5,052 nucleotides of DNA from Alphaproteobacteria bacterium (GCA_028869725.1 JAGWRJ010000185.1:1-5052); one strand, 5' to 3'; counted from the stretch's first letter, positions 1-4,626 are shown. Translations and numbers: made by a program. Notes: a model not told the origin generated them from the letters alone.

Positions 1-482
1 GGGAAGAAGTTGAACCAGAAGATCGATTCCGCGGTGTACGAGAAGTGCTGTCCGAGATGCCAATGGTCCGGCGTGTTGCCGAAGGGAAAGCCGAAGGGGT
101 AGGCGGAGCATTGCGGCTCGACCTGGTAGACGCCGAGGAGGGAAAGGCCCGGTTCGGCCTTGAGGCGGTCGAACGCCGCCGATATCACCTCTGCGCTTCC
201 GATGGCGTAGTGAACGAAGCACTGTTTGCTTTGCGGAATCCGCTTCTGCCAATAGCCCATGTGCCGTTCGAGCGTTTCTCGGAATGCGCGGCCTGCGATC
301 AGTTGCGCAAACAGGCTGTGCGTCTCGTCAAACGCCTTGATGACGTCCGGAATCGTCAGCCGCTTGAACCTCGTATAGCTCGCTGGCATGCCCGGGAGGA
401 GCCGCGGCGCGTCCGCGATTTCCACAGCCAGGAGGATCCTTTGCGCGTAGTCGAATTGCCGGTCCATAGGGGAAGCTTTCAT
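1..482 (-). CDS. Hypothetical protein, unrecognised family, 3' end outside the window
   Basis: A minus-strand frame stays open from an ATG at 482 to the left edge (160 complete codons, no stop seen). The translation reads like a real soluble protein: a charged, helix-prone first half (residues about 6-75) and an aromatic-rich second half, including YPFGFPFGNTPDHWHLG and FSYTAESIFWFNFF near the edge. I do not recognise the family, and no signal peptide or membrane segment is visible. The start is uncertain. ATG 482 and an in-frame ATG at 467 are both possible, and neither has a strong Shine-Dalgarno sequence; an AGGGG lies about 16 bases before ATG 482. The opposite strand also has a long open frame over this stretch, but its arginine-rich, low-complexity composition is typical of an antisense shadow. 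The gene is transcribed divergently from hicB, with about 160 bases between them. It sits in what appears to be island DNA and could be cargo. Confidence 0.65.
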   Translation of the reverse strand, partial: MKASPMDRQFDYAQRILLAVEIADAPRLLPGMPASYTRFKRLTIPDVIKAFDETHSLFAQLIAGRAFRETLERHMGYWQKRIPQSKQCFVHYAIGSAEVISAAFDRLKAEPGLSLLGVYQVEPQCSAYPFGFPFGNTPDHWHLGQHFSYTAESIFWFNFF

Positions 483-644
483 CGGTTGCGGAATTGCACC
501 CCTGTCATAGCAAAGCTTCACCGCGGTTCCATGCCACTTTGGGTTGGTTCAATCCCAGGATAGCTCCGATAATCCCGGCAGGGCGACACTGGACGGCCGT
601 GCCGCAAGCGCTTAAGTGTGTAGGGCTGCGAGGGAATTTGCCAT
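483..644. promoter_or_regulatory. Divergent intergenic region before hicB
   Basis: This stretch separates the leftward unknown gene from the rightward hicBA pair and should hold both promoters. I see the 8-bp palindrome AAGCGCTT at 606-613, about 30 bases before the hicB start. HicB antitoxins often repress their own promoters by binding inverted repeats, so this is a possible operator, but 8 bp is short and the link is inference. A GAGGGA at 630-635 gives a plausible ribosome binding site for hicB. TGGACG (590-595) followed 17 bases later by TAAGTG is only a poor match to sigma-70 elements, so I do not call a promoter. Confidence 0.25.
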
Positions 645-842
645 ATGCGGATCGAGATTGAGCGTGAGGGGGACGGGCGCTGGATCGGCGAAGTGCCAGC
701 GCTACCTGGTGTCCTGGTCTATGCGGCGACCGAACAGGAGGCGCGGGCCAAGGCCGAGGCGTTGGCGTTTCGCGTGATTGCCGACCGCCTTGACCATGGT
801 GAGCCGGTGCCGACGGAGGTGCATCAGGTCTTTGCGGCGTGA
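645..842 (+). CDS. hicB: HicB family antitoxin (type II toxin-antitoxin)
   Basis: Encodes 65 residues matching the short single-domain HicB form. It has an N-terminal beta strand (IEIEREGDGRWIGEVPALPG), where the G-W-x-x-E-V-P-x-L-P-G pattern is the family hallmark, then ATEQEARAKAEALAFRVIADRL as the long helix, and a short tail. HicB proteins bind and block the partner RNase HicA, and usually repress their own operon. The short form lacks a separate C-terminal DNA-binding domain, so any operator binding here would depend on another surface or on the complex. The ATG at 645 has GAGGGA about 10 bases upstream. The stop codon overlaps the hicA start by 4 bases (GTGA), indicating translational coupling. 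The order antitoxin-then-toxin is the reverse of the E. coli hicAB order but is common in alphaproteobacteria. The gene is intact although its toxin partner is frameshifted. Confidence 0.88.
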   Translation: MRIEIEREGDGRWIGEVPALPGVLVYAATEQEARAKAEALAFRVIADRLDHGEPVPTEVHQVFAA

Positions 843-1049
843 GCAATTGGCCTTCCGCAAAAGCATCTCGCGTTCTGCGAGCGCTCATCAGCATCGGCTG
901 GACTATTGAAAGGCAGGCTGGCTCTCACCGTACCCTGTCGCGGGACGGATGGCCGAAATATATCTTCGCCTTCCATGACGGCGAAGAAATCGGCCCTCGC
1001 ATTCGCTAGGATCGCCAAGCATACTGGACTGACGCCGGACGATCTCTGA
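839..1049 (+). pseudogene. hicA: HicA family toxin, frameshifted near the C-terminus
   Basis: HicA toxins are small double-stranded-RNA-binding-fold RNases that cleave mRNA. A GTG at 839 overlaps the hicB stop and opens a frame with the family's features: SNWPSAKASRVLRAL as helix 1, GWTIERQAGSHRTLSR with the catalytic histidine at residue 30 in the G-S-H motif, then KYIFAFHDGEEIGPR. The frame stops at TAG 1007-1009 after 56 residues. The usual ending resumes in another frame as ARIAKHTGLTPDDL, with its TGA at 1047-1049. Most HicA proteins read GPRMLARIAKHTG here. Restoring two bases (GC after CGCAT at about 1002) would give exactly that, so the lesion looks like a 2-base deletion. The truncated product keeps the catalytic His but loses the last helix and is probably unstable or inactive. 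Sequencing error is the alternative explanation. Confidence 0.85.
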
Positions 1050-1332
1050 CTTCCCAGAATGGCCCTGCGATTCCCTTGTTCGCGGACGGAGCCTAAGGTT
1101 GATCGAGGACCTGTGCGGACTTGGCGGCTGGTGCTGCTGTCTGTGATCCGCCCCCTCACGGAGTTCAGCCGATGGAGCGCCGGTCGTTTGGAATATGGTA
1201 TAGTATCTTTTTTGCCGCCCGATTGAGGCTCTGTGTAGCACAGGGACGGGCGATGGGTCGAGGGCTGCCGCTACTCGTCGCATGACCTCGCCTCTGAACG
1301 TTCCTTCAAGCAGCCACCACGGGATGCTGGCG
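1050..1332. other. No gene recognised
   Basis: This 283-base stretch lies between the hicA remnant and the recombinase remnant. A minus-strand frame is open across much of it, but the translation shows no recognisable motif and is rich in Arg, Ser and Pro, as expected of chance open frames in GC-rich DNA. A short AT-rich patch at about 1191-1212 contains TATAGT (1200-1205) followed by a T run. I cannot pair it with a good -35 element or a downstream gene. It may hold degraded island DNA. Confidence 0.4.
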
Positions 1333-1533
1333 CTAGGCCAGCGAGCGTGCGGTCTCAGCGGCTTCCCACCGAGCCAGCATCTCATCAGCGGCAACGGGAT
1401 CAGTTTGATGCGGAGGACGGTTGGTTTGGCGGCTCAGTCCAGTAGCTGCAGCAATCGCACTGGCACCTGCTTGGTGCTCCAGTATGTTGCGGACAGTCTG
1501 TAGCTGCTCACGCGTGAAGCTCGGCTTGTGGCC
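1333..1533 (-). pseudogene. Serine recombinase (resolvase/invertase) C-terminal remnant
   Basis: The minus-strand translation contains GHKPSFTREQLQTVRN, then AGASAIAAATGLSRQT, then TDPVAADEMLARW. This is the C-terminal helix-turn-helix of Hin/resolvase-type recombinases, where it normally reads G(R)KPSFTREQ...IAKATGLSRQT(V)YRIK.DP..A...LARW. The catalytic N-terminal domain, with its active-site serine and arginines, is absent; the sequence upstream on this strand (1534-1671) does not resemble it in any frame. The link between GLSRQT and TDP is garbled (NRPPHQ), but one shifted frame reads TVLRIK there. This suggests a 4-base AACC duplication followed by a 1-base loss that together restore the frame. 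The fragment cannot catalyse recombination. It marks past mobile DNA in this region, and the stop lies at 1333-1335. Confidence 0.72.
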
Positions 1534-1686
1534 AAGATAGTTGAGAAGTGGGTGAGCTTGAAGCAGCCGTCCCGCTCGGTCAAACTGAGATCGCGGGAGG
1601 GGCACATGGCTAGATATCGCGAGCGCGTTCTGGAGTTCATCACTTCTTTTCCTGACGATTCCAACGCGCATCCTTAATGGCCGATC

Positions 1687-1841
1687 ATGTGTAATCTATA
1701 TTCCATCACCACGAACCAAGCCGCGATCGTCGATCTATTTCGAGTGGTCAACCGCGTTCGCAGGTATCTGGACCACCTTCAACGGCGGACCGTGGCAACA
1801 AGTCCAAGCCGATCCCAGGGCCGCTGCCGCTATACGAGCTG
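1687..1841 (+). pseudogene. SRAP (YedK/HMCES-type) gene with internal deletion
   Basis: SRAP proteins shield abasic sites in single-stranded DNA by linking their Cys2 to the lesion. The ATG at 1687 gives MCNLYSITTNQAAIVDLFR followed by VVNR, an unmistakable SRAP N-terminus with Cys2 exposed after Met removal. Immediately afterwards, from 1757 and one frame on, the sequence reads FAGIWTTFNG, which in intact relatives lies about 100 residues later. From 1788, after one more shift, DRGNKSKPIPGP continues the same region. About 300 bases of the gene's middle, including the usual N-E and H-P catalytic neighbourhood, are therefore missing at a junction around 1750-1757, and an extra G near 1787 adds a second break. 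The literal frame encodes only 51 residues and stops at 1840-1842. After about 1838 the SRAP ending (a YGFLTT-like stretch and an HPKAMP motif) is not found. The residue estimates come from memory of the family. Confidence 0.8.
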
Positions 1842-1933
1842 ACGGATGACTTGATGCTCAAGGGCGGCACCTCAGTGGCAGGGCCGAAAGCCGGCTCGCA
1901 GCCCGGCACTTGGACGGTGCCTCTTGTGCAGTG

Positions 1934-2395
1934 TTACTGCATCAGCAAAATCCAAGTGACGATGAGGGGAGCGTGCCGCGTGATCAAGAACATCCGCTTC
2001 AGCTTGTTGAGAGCGCGGATGGCGAACGCGAACCCCAACGGAGTGGCCACACGCAAGAAGGCGATCTTCTTGACGTAGCCCTCGACGTGCCATTTGGCCC
2101 GCGCACCTCGGCGGAAAAAGATCACGTCACCGACGCCATAGCGCCTTTGCGACATTCCCTCGCTTTCGAGCACAATCGATCCCTCAAGGATCATGATGGT
2201 CTCGTCCACGTCGTAGTACCAGTTGAACTTGCCCTCGGTACAGGACCAGATCAGGGTTTTGGCAGTGCCGCAAGCGCTACTCGATAGCTGGGACGAGCGC
2301 GCTTCGGGATTGCCCTCAATGATCCAAGAGGGCTCGATTGGCGACGGCTGCAGCTCAACGTTGCAGTGGCCAGTTTCAATACGTGAAAGTGCCAT
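1934..2395 (-). CDS. Cupin domain-containing protein (Cupin_3/DUF861-like)
   Basis: Encodes 153 residues from the ATG at 2395. A TTG at 2437 would add 14 residues, but relatives start near MxLxRIxTGxCNVEL, which matches the ATG. The cupin core is WSCTEGKFNWYYDVDETIM then ILEGSIVL (residues 50-76), followed by YGVGDVIFFRRGARAKWHV (86-104) and APLGFA/LNKLKR-like C-terminal elements. Cupin motif 1 normally reads G-x5-H-x-H-x3-4-E-x6-G. Here Glu65 and Gly72 are kept but the His pair is Trp-Tyr-Tyr-Asp, so a classical metal site is unlikely. DUF861 members include ureidoglycine aminohydrolase-related proteins, but the substrate here cannot be told. The last 18 residues (136-153, FLITRHAPLIVTWILLMQ) run past the usual end and are hydrophobic, possibly from loss of the original stop. 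It is the only full-length gene, besides hicB, in the damaged left half. No strong ribosome binding site was found. Confidence 0.8.
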   Translation of the reverse strand: MALSRIETGHCNVELQPSPIEPSWIIEGNPEARSSQLSSSACGTAKTLIWSCTEGKFNWYYDVDETIMILEGSIVLESEGMSQRRYGVGDVIFFRRGARAKWHVEGYVKKIAFLRVATPLGFAFAIRALNKLKRMFLITRHAPLIVTWILLMQ

Positions 2396-2504
2396 TGATG
2401 ACTCGTGATGGAGACCAATGTACCGCGCTACCGCCAATCGCCGAGTTCAGGAAAAGTTCCCTTTCTGCGGAACCAATTGTCGCTTTGTACCTAATGTTGC
2501 TCGC

Positions 2505-2512
2505 GGGGAGGG
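2505..2512 (+). promoter_or_regulatory. Strong Shine-Dalgarno before the zinc-ribbon gene
   Basis: GGGGAGGG lies just before GTG 2516 and close to a second GTG at 2512. It decides that translation starts here, but it suits the 2516 start better: GTG 2516 leads into the frame carrying the first CxxC pair, while GTG 2512 overlaps the ribosome binding site itself. Confidence 0.5.
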
Positions 2513-2515
2513 TGA

Positions 2516-2688
2516 GTGACAAAAGAGAAGCAAGAGCCGCCAAAACTAGAGGCGCAGAACCCCCGTCCGCGTTGTCCGACCTGCGCCGCCTTCCCGCGCC
2601 TGACCATGCCCTTCTTGATGCCGAGCGGGGCAGGAGCATTCGGCTTTACGAATGCCAACAGTGCGGTGAACGCATCTGGGACGACTAG
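2516..2688 (+). pseudogene. Small zinc-ribbon protein gene with a 1-base frameshift
   Basis: From GTG 2516 the frame encodes TKEKQEPPKLEAQNPRPRC, then PTCAAFPRLTMPFLMP, and then loses sense. The next frame continues ERGRSIRLYECQQCGERIWDD and stops at TAG 2686-2688. Joined at about 2620-2623, the product is 57 residues with two CxxC knuckles (Cys20/Cys23 and Cys47/Cys50), the signature of a small zinc ribbon of the kind common as hypothetical proteins in Bradyrhizobiaceae. Adding one G, so that CCGAG becomes CCGGAG, restores Pro-Glu-Arg-Gly and the full frame. Literal translation from 2516 runs to about 2719 with only the first knuckle. A start at GTG 2512 gives an uninterrupted 58-residue frame with only the second knuckle, so an intact one-knuckle protein is the alternative reading. 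Function is unknown; such proteins may bind nucleic acid or protein partners. Confidence 0.6.
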
Positions 2689-2744
2689 CCGGGATCACCG
2701 GCCAAGGCTCTGCCCGTAGGCGTCGGTGTCGCGGAATTCTCGCG

Positions 2745-3045
2745 CTACCTTCTTCGTGATACCGCCGCGCGCACGTCACCGTGCGCTTGCTTCTTCGCGG
2801 CTGCCGCCTCCTTCGTGTCGAGCGACTGCACGAACTCGTTCTTGAAGTTGCCTGTGCTTGTATTGATGAGGGTGAGGAGTCGGTCCCGCATGTGCGCAGG
2901 AACCGGTTTGCCCGCGAGCATCTGCGGCAACCGTTTGCGAAATTCATAGACTCCCGAACGTCGCCGTTGATGTCGCTCATGGCCGCCTTTGTGGACGGCC
3001 CTTGTGGACTACACTTGTGTAGGAGGGCAGCCTCTCCAAGCTCAT
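2745..3045 (-). pseudogene. int: Tyrosine-type site-specific integrase, N-terminal remnant
   Basis: Phage-type integrases carry an N-terminal arm and SAM-like domain before the catalytic domain. The minus-strand frame ending at TAG 2745-2747 reads RRRSGVYEFRKRLPQMLAGK, then NEFVQSLDTKEAAAAKKQA. This fits the DUF6538-type start of integrases (a short sheet with RRxxGxYxFRxRxP, then S-L-x-T-K/R-D-xx-E-A-xx). A likely start is ATG 3045 (MSLERLPSYTSVVHKG), which is out of frame with the rest; an imperfect tandem repeat at 2981-3009 lies exactly at the break. Only about 95 residues survive. No SAM-like core and none of the catalytic R-H-x-x-R...Y residues follow, and the next gene on the left is unrelated. 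The start lies 43 bases past the 3' end of tRNA-Glu, in the same direction, the usual position of an island integrase next to its attachment site. The product cannot recombine DNA. Confidence 0.72.
2981..3009. repeat. Imperfect tandem repeat inside the integrase remnant
   Basis: Read on the minus strand, GTCCACAAGGGCC (3009-2997) is followed directly by GTCCACAAAGGCGGCC (2996-2981). The shared start GTCCACAA encodes Val-His-Lys in two different frames. The 13-base spacing is not a multiple of three, which explains why the integrase start codon at 3045 is out of frame with its downstream part. It looks like a slippage or small duplication scar. Confidence 0.6.
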
Positions 3046-3088
3046 GGTTGCTCAGAGTTTTCAGCTTTTCGATGGCTTGGATGAACGC

Positions 3089-3115
3089 TGGCGCTCCCTA
3101 GCGGAATCGAACCGC
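3089..3115. other. Candidate attachment site at the tRNA-Glu 3' end
   Basis: Many integrases of islands and phages recombine within the T arm and 3' end of a tRNA gene and leave a copy of that sequence at both ends of the insert. The integrase remnant directly beyond this tRNA suggests that this end served as the attachment core. The second copy was not seen at 1-3088, so it may lie further left or have been lost. The extent given is simply the T arm plus acceptor end and is inference. Confidence 0.3.
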
Positions 3116-3163
3116 TCTCTCCACCGTGAAAGGGTGGCGTCCTGACCGATAGACGAAGGGAGC
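3089..3163 (-). tRNA. tRNA-Glu (anticodon TTC)
   Basis: Folding the minus strand gives a complete 75-base tRNA including an encoded CCA. The acceptor stem GCTCCCT (3163-3157) pairs with AGGGAGC (3099-3093), with discriminator G and CCA at 3092-3089. The anticodon stem CCACC/GGTGG encloses the loop CTTTCAC, with TTC at positions 34-36. A 4-base variable loop AGAG is followed by the T arm AGCGG-TTCGATT-CCGCT. It closely resembles E. coli tRNA-Glu and reads GAA/GAG codons. A promoter is visible upstream at 3212-3240. No T-rich terminator hairpin follows the 3' end; instead the integrase remnant starts 43 bases on, consistent with an insertion at the tRNA 3' end having replaced the original downstream DNA. 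Confidence 0.96.
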
Positions 3164-3211
3164 AACCGGGCCGGCGGGGCAGGTGCGAAAGCACGCCTCG
3201 TAGCGGGCGAA

Positions 3212-3240
3212 CGTATAGTGGCGTTTGCGCGAGCGGGCAA
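3212..3240 (-). promoter_or_regulatory. Sigma-70-type promoter of tRNA-Glu
   Basis: On the minus strand TTGCCC (3240-3235, -35) is followed after exactly 17 bases by TATACG (3217-3212, -10). Transcription would start at about 3205, leaving a leader of about 42 bases before the tRNA 5' end at 3163. The leader contains a small hairpin (GTGC/GCAC with a 4-base loop, 3183-3194). Spacing and position fit well; no other strong promoter is visible between 3164 and 3355. Confidence 0.6.
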
Positions 3241-3302
3241 GCGGGCCGGGCGCGAGGGCGATCCTGTCCGCGCGACGAGGTAAGATTGGCTCACGAAATC
3301 AA

Positions 3303-3342
3303 CGGTTTCTAAAGCCCTTGGAGCTAGGCGTTTGAGAAACCG
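3303..3342. repeat. Inverted repeat upstream of the PilZ gene
   Basis: CGGTTTCT (3303-3310) and AGAAACCG (3335-3342) are perfect 8-base inverted copies, 24 bases apart, ending 13 bases before the PilZ start codon. It could be a regulator site or a stem in the 5' leader. There is no following T run, so it does not look like a terminator. A chance match is possible. Confidence 0.35.
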
Positions 3343-3355
3343 GGAAACGCAGGAC

Positions 3356-3610
3356 ATGGCAGCCGCCAAGAAGAGAGAAGCGCGCAAGTTATTGGGGCGA
3401 ACGGCCTGGATCACGCTCGAGGGCGGATTCGCCGCGCGCCAATGCGTGGTGGCCGACATTTCCAGTGCAGGCGCGCGAATCCTGCTCGACGATACCAACC
3501 CGCTCACCGGGAGGTTCCGGCTTGCCTTTGCCCGCGACGCCCGCACAGGGCGGACCTGCCGGGTGGTCTGGCGCCGTGGCAAGTCGGCCGGGATCAAATT
3601 CGTCCGCTAG
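3356..3610 (+). CDS. PilZ domain-containing protein
   Basis: Encodes 84 residues, about one PilZ domain with no fused partner. PilZ domains are small beta barrels that often sense cyclic di-GMP and control motility, exopolysaccharide or adhesion. Visible elements are VVADISSAGARILL (residues 31-44), holding the (D/N)-x-S-x-x-G motif as D34-I-S-S-A-G39, the strand FRLAFAR, and GRTCRVVWRRGKSAGIKFVR (65-84), a very typical PilZ ending. The N-terminal RxxxR motif needed for cyclic di-GMP binding is not clearly present: the arginines are R7, R10 and R15, spaced RxxR and RxxxxR. Nucleotide binding is therefore doubtful. The ATG at 3356 is chosen because relatives start near the lysine/arginine-rich leader and a GGGAA lies about 9 bases upstream; a TTG at 3332 would add 8 residues. 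It is followed after 32 bases by the porin-like gene on the same strand, with which it may be co-transcribed. Confidence 0.85.
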   Translation: MAAAKKREARKLLGRTAWITLEGGFAARQCVVADISSAGARILLDDTNPLTGRFRLAFARDARTGRTCRVVWRRGKSAGIKFVR

Positions 3611-3642
3611 CGCCGCCAGCCAGCGCGCGATAGAAGGTTTGG

Positions 3643-3897
3643 ATGCTAAAGCTCCCTTCTATTGTGGTGGCCACGCTGCTGTTGGTATCGCCGCTCGCAG
3701 CCAAAACACTGCGTTTGCCGGATGCGGCAAAACCCGGAAGTTCCGTCAAGACCTTGCCGTTGAAGGGCGCGGCCTCTGCGAATAGCTGCGCGGGCTATGG
3801 TCCGGGATTCGTGAAGGTCGAGGGCACCAGCACCTGTATGCATGTCGGTGGCAGCATCAGAGTGGATGCCGGGACGTCGGCCGGTGGCATGCGCTGA
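3643..3897 (+). CDS. Small secreted protein with Porin_2-like N-terminal motif
   Basis: Encodes 84 residues. Residues 1-20 (MLKLPSIVVATLLLVSPLAA) form a Sec signal peptide with probable cleavage after Ala20. A Pro/Lys/Ala-rich linker leads to CAGYGPGFVKVEGTSTC, then MHVGGSIRVDAG (49-76). This matches the beginning of mature alphaproteobacterial Porin_2 porins, which carry C-x-x-Y-G-x-G-F...G-T-(D/x)-T-C-x-x-(I/V)-G-G followed by the first barrel strand. Here the protein ends 8 residues later, so no beta barrel can form. It may be a truncated porin, or one of the short secreted proteins that keep only this disulfide-forming segment. A ribosome binding site (AGAAGG, 3632-3637) sits 5 bases before the ATG. 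It lies 32 bases after the PilZ gene and converges on the GST gene, with 22 bases between their stops. No frame downstream continues the porin. Confidence 0.72.
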   Translation: MLKLPSIVVATLLLVSPLAAKTLRLPDAAKPGSSVKTLPLKGAASANSCAGYGPGFVKVEGTSTCMHVGGSIRVDAGTSAGGMR

Positions 3898-3919
3898 GCG
3901 ACGCAGACGTCCTTCTCAC

Positions 3920-4561
3920 TCACGACATCGGTGGCGCGACGAACTCCGCGTAGCCCGGTCGCTTGGCAAGCAACGCCAGCCAGCGCTCCAGATCCGGCTG
4001 TTTGGGACGCGTGATGCCCTCGACCCCGAACCAGCGCCGCGCATAGGCGCCAAGGGCGATGTCGGCCAGCGTGAAATCATCGCCTTCGATATAGCGGCGG
4101 GTTGAAAGATGGTGCTCGGCGATCCGCCAGACCTGCGCCTCTGCGTCGGCCTCCTTCTGGAGCACCGCCATGTCGCGCTTCTCGGGCGGAGTTCGCACCA
4201 GGCCCCAGAACACCGGACGATCGACCGGCTGCACGGTCGATAGCGTCCAGTCCAGCCAGCGGTCGACCGCGGCGCGCCGCTTCGGCGCTTGCGGATAAAT
4301 CGGCGAATCCGGCCGGTAGGCGAGGCAGAGGTAGCGCATGATCGAATTGGATTCCCACAGCGCATAGTCGCCATCGACCAGCGTCGGCACCCGCGCGTTG
4401 GGATTCATCGCCAGATATTCCGGCTCGGTCGTGCGGCCGTACTGCATGCCGGCATCGATGCGCTCGAAAGCGAGATCGAGCTCGCGCAGGCACCACAGCA
4501 CTTTCTGGACATTGACCGAATTGGCCCGGCCCCAGATCGTCAGTCCCTTGCCATTGGGCAC
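3920..4561 (-). CDS. Glutathione S-transferase family protein
   Basis: Encodes 213 residues, the normal length of a soluble GST. The N-terminal thioredoxin-fold domain contains LTIWGRANSVNVQKVLWCL (residues 7-25), with the Ser/Asn-rich active-site loop, the cis-proline motif ARVPTLVD (Pro59), and the glutathione-binding Glu70-Ser71 in WESNSIMRYL. The all-helical C-terminal domain carries FTLADIALGAYARRWF with the Thr164-x-x-Asp167 N-capping box. It is expected to conjugate glutathione to electrophiles or to bind thiol adducts; the substrate is unknown. I chose GTG 4561 because GGGAG sits about 6 bases upstream and relatives begin just before the LTIWGR segment. An ATG at 4594 would add 11 residues encoded by an AT-rich stretch without a visible ribosome binding site. 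It follows the VOC gene by 65 bases (32 from the longer start) on the same strand, so co-transcription is likely. Confidence 0.9.
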   Translation of the reverse strand: MPNGKGLTIWGRANSVNVQKVLWCLRELDLAFERIDAGMQYGRTTEPEYLAMNPNARVPTLVDGDYALWESNSIMRYLCLAYRPDSPIYPQAPKRRAAVDRWLDWTLSTVQPVDRPVFWGLVRTPPEKRDMAVLQKEADAEAQVWRIAEHHLSTRRYIEGDDFTLADIALGAYARRWFGVEGITRPKQPDLERWLALLAKRPGYAEFVAPPMS

Positions 4562-4626
4562 GCCGCGCTCCCGGTTATTATTTGACCTTATCATGGTTTG
4601 GGAAGATCGGAGAGCGACAGCCCGAT

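Noticed and set aside
45..563. Long plus-strand open frame over the left-edge gene
   Set aside because: Its translation is Arg/Glu/Val-rich without motifs, while the minus frame gives a balanced, aromatic-rich protein; it is an antisense shadow.
903..1394. 163-codon minus-strand open frame
   Set aside because: It runs antisense through hicA and part of the recombinase remnant and has no recognisable domain; chance opening in GC-rich DNA.
599..2278. Exact 14-base repeat GTGCCGCAAGCGCT at 599-612 and 2265-2278
   Set aside because: The second copy lies inside the cupin coding sequence, there is no wider similarity around either copy, and neither borders an element; most likely coincidence.
2469..2498. 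GGAAC...GTT pair resembling an EcfG general-stress promoter
   Set aside because: The spacing is 22 bases, whereas the alphaproteobacterial EcfG motif needs about 16-17, so it does not fit.
2338..2688. 116-codon plus-strand frame as a single gene
   Set aside because: Its first part is antisense to the cupin start and has no domain character; only its end (from about 2623) belongs to the zinc-ribbon gene.
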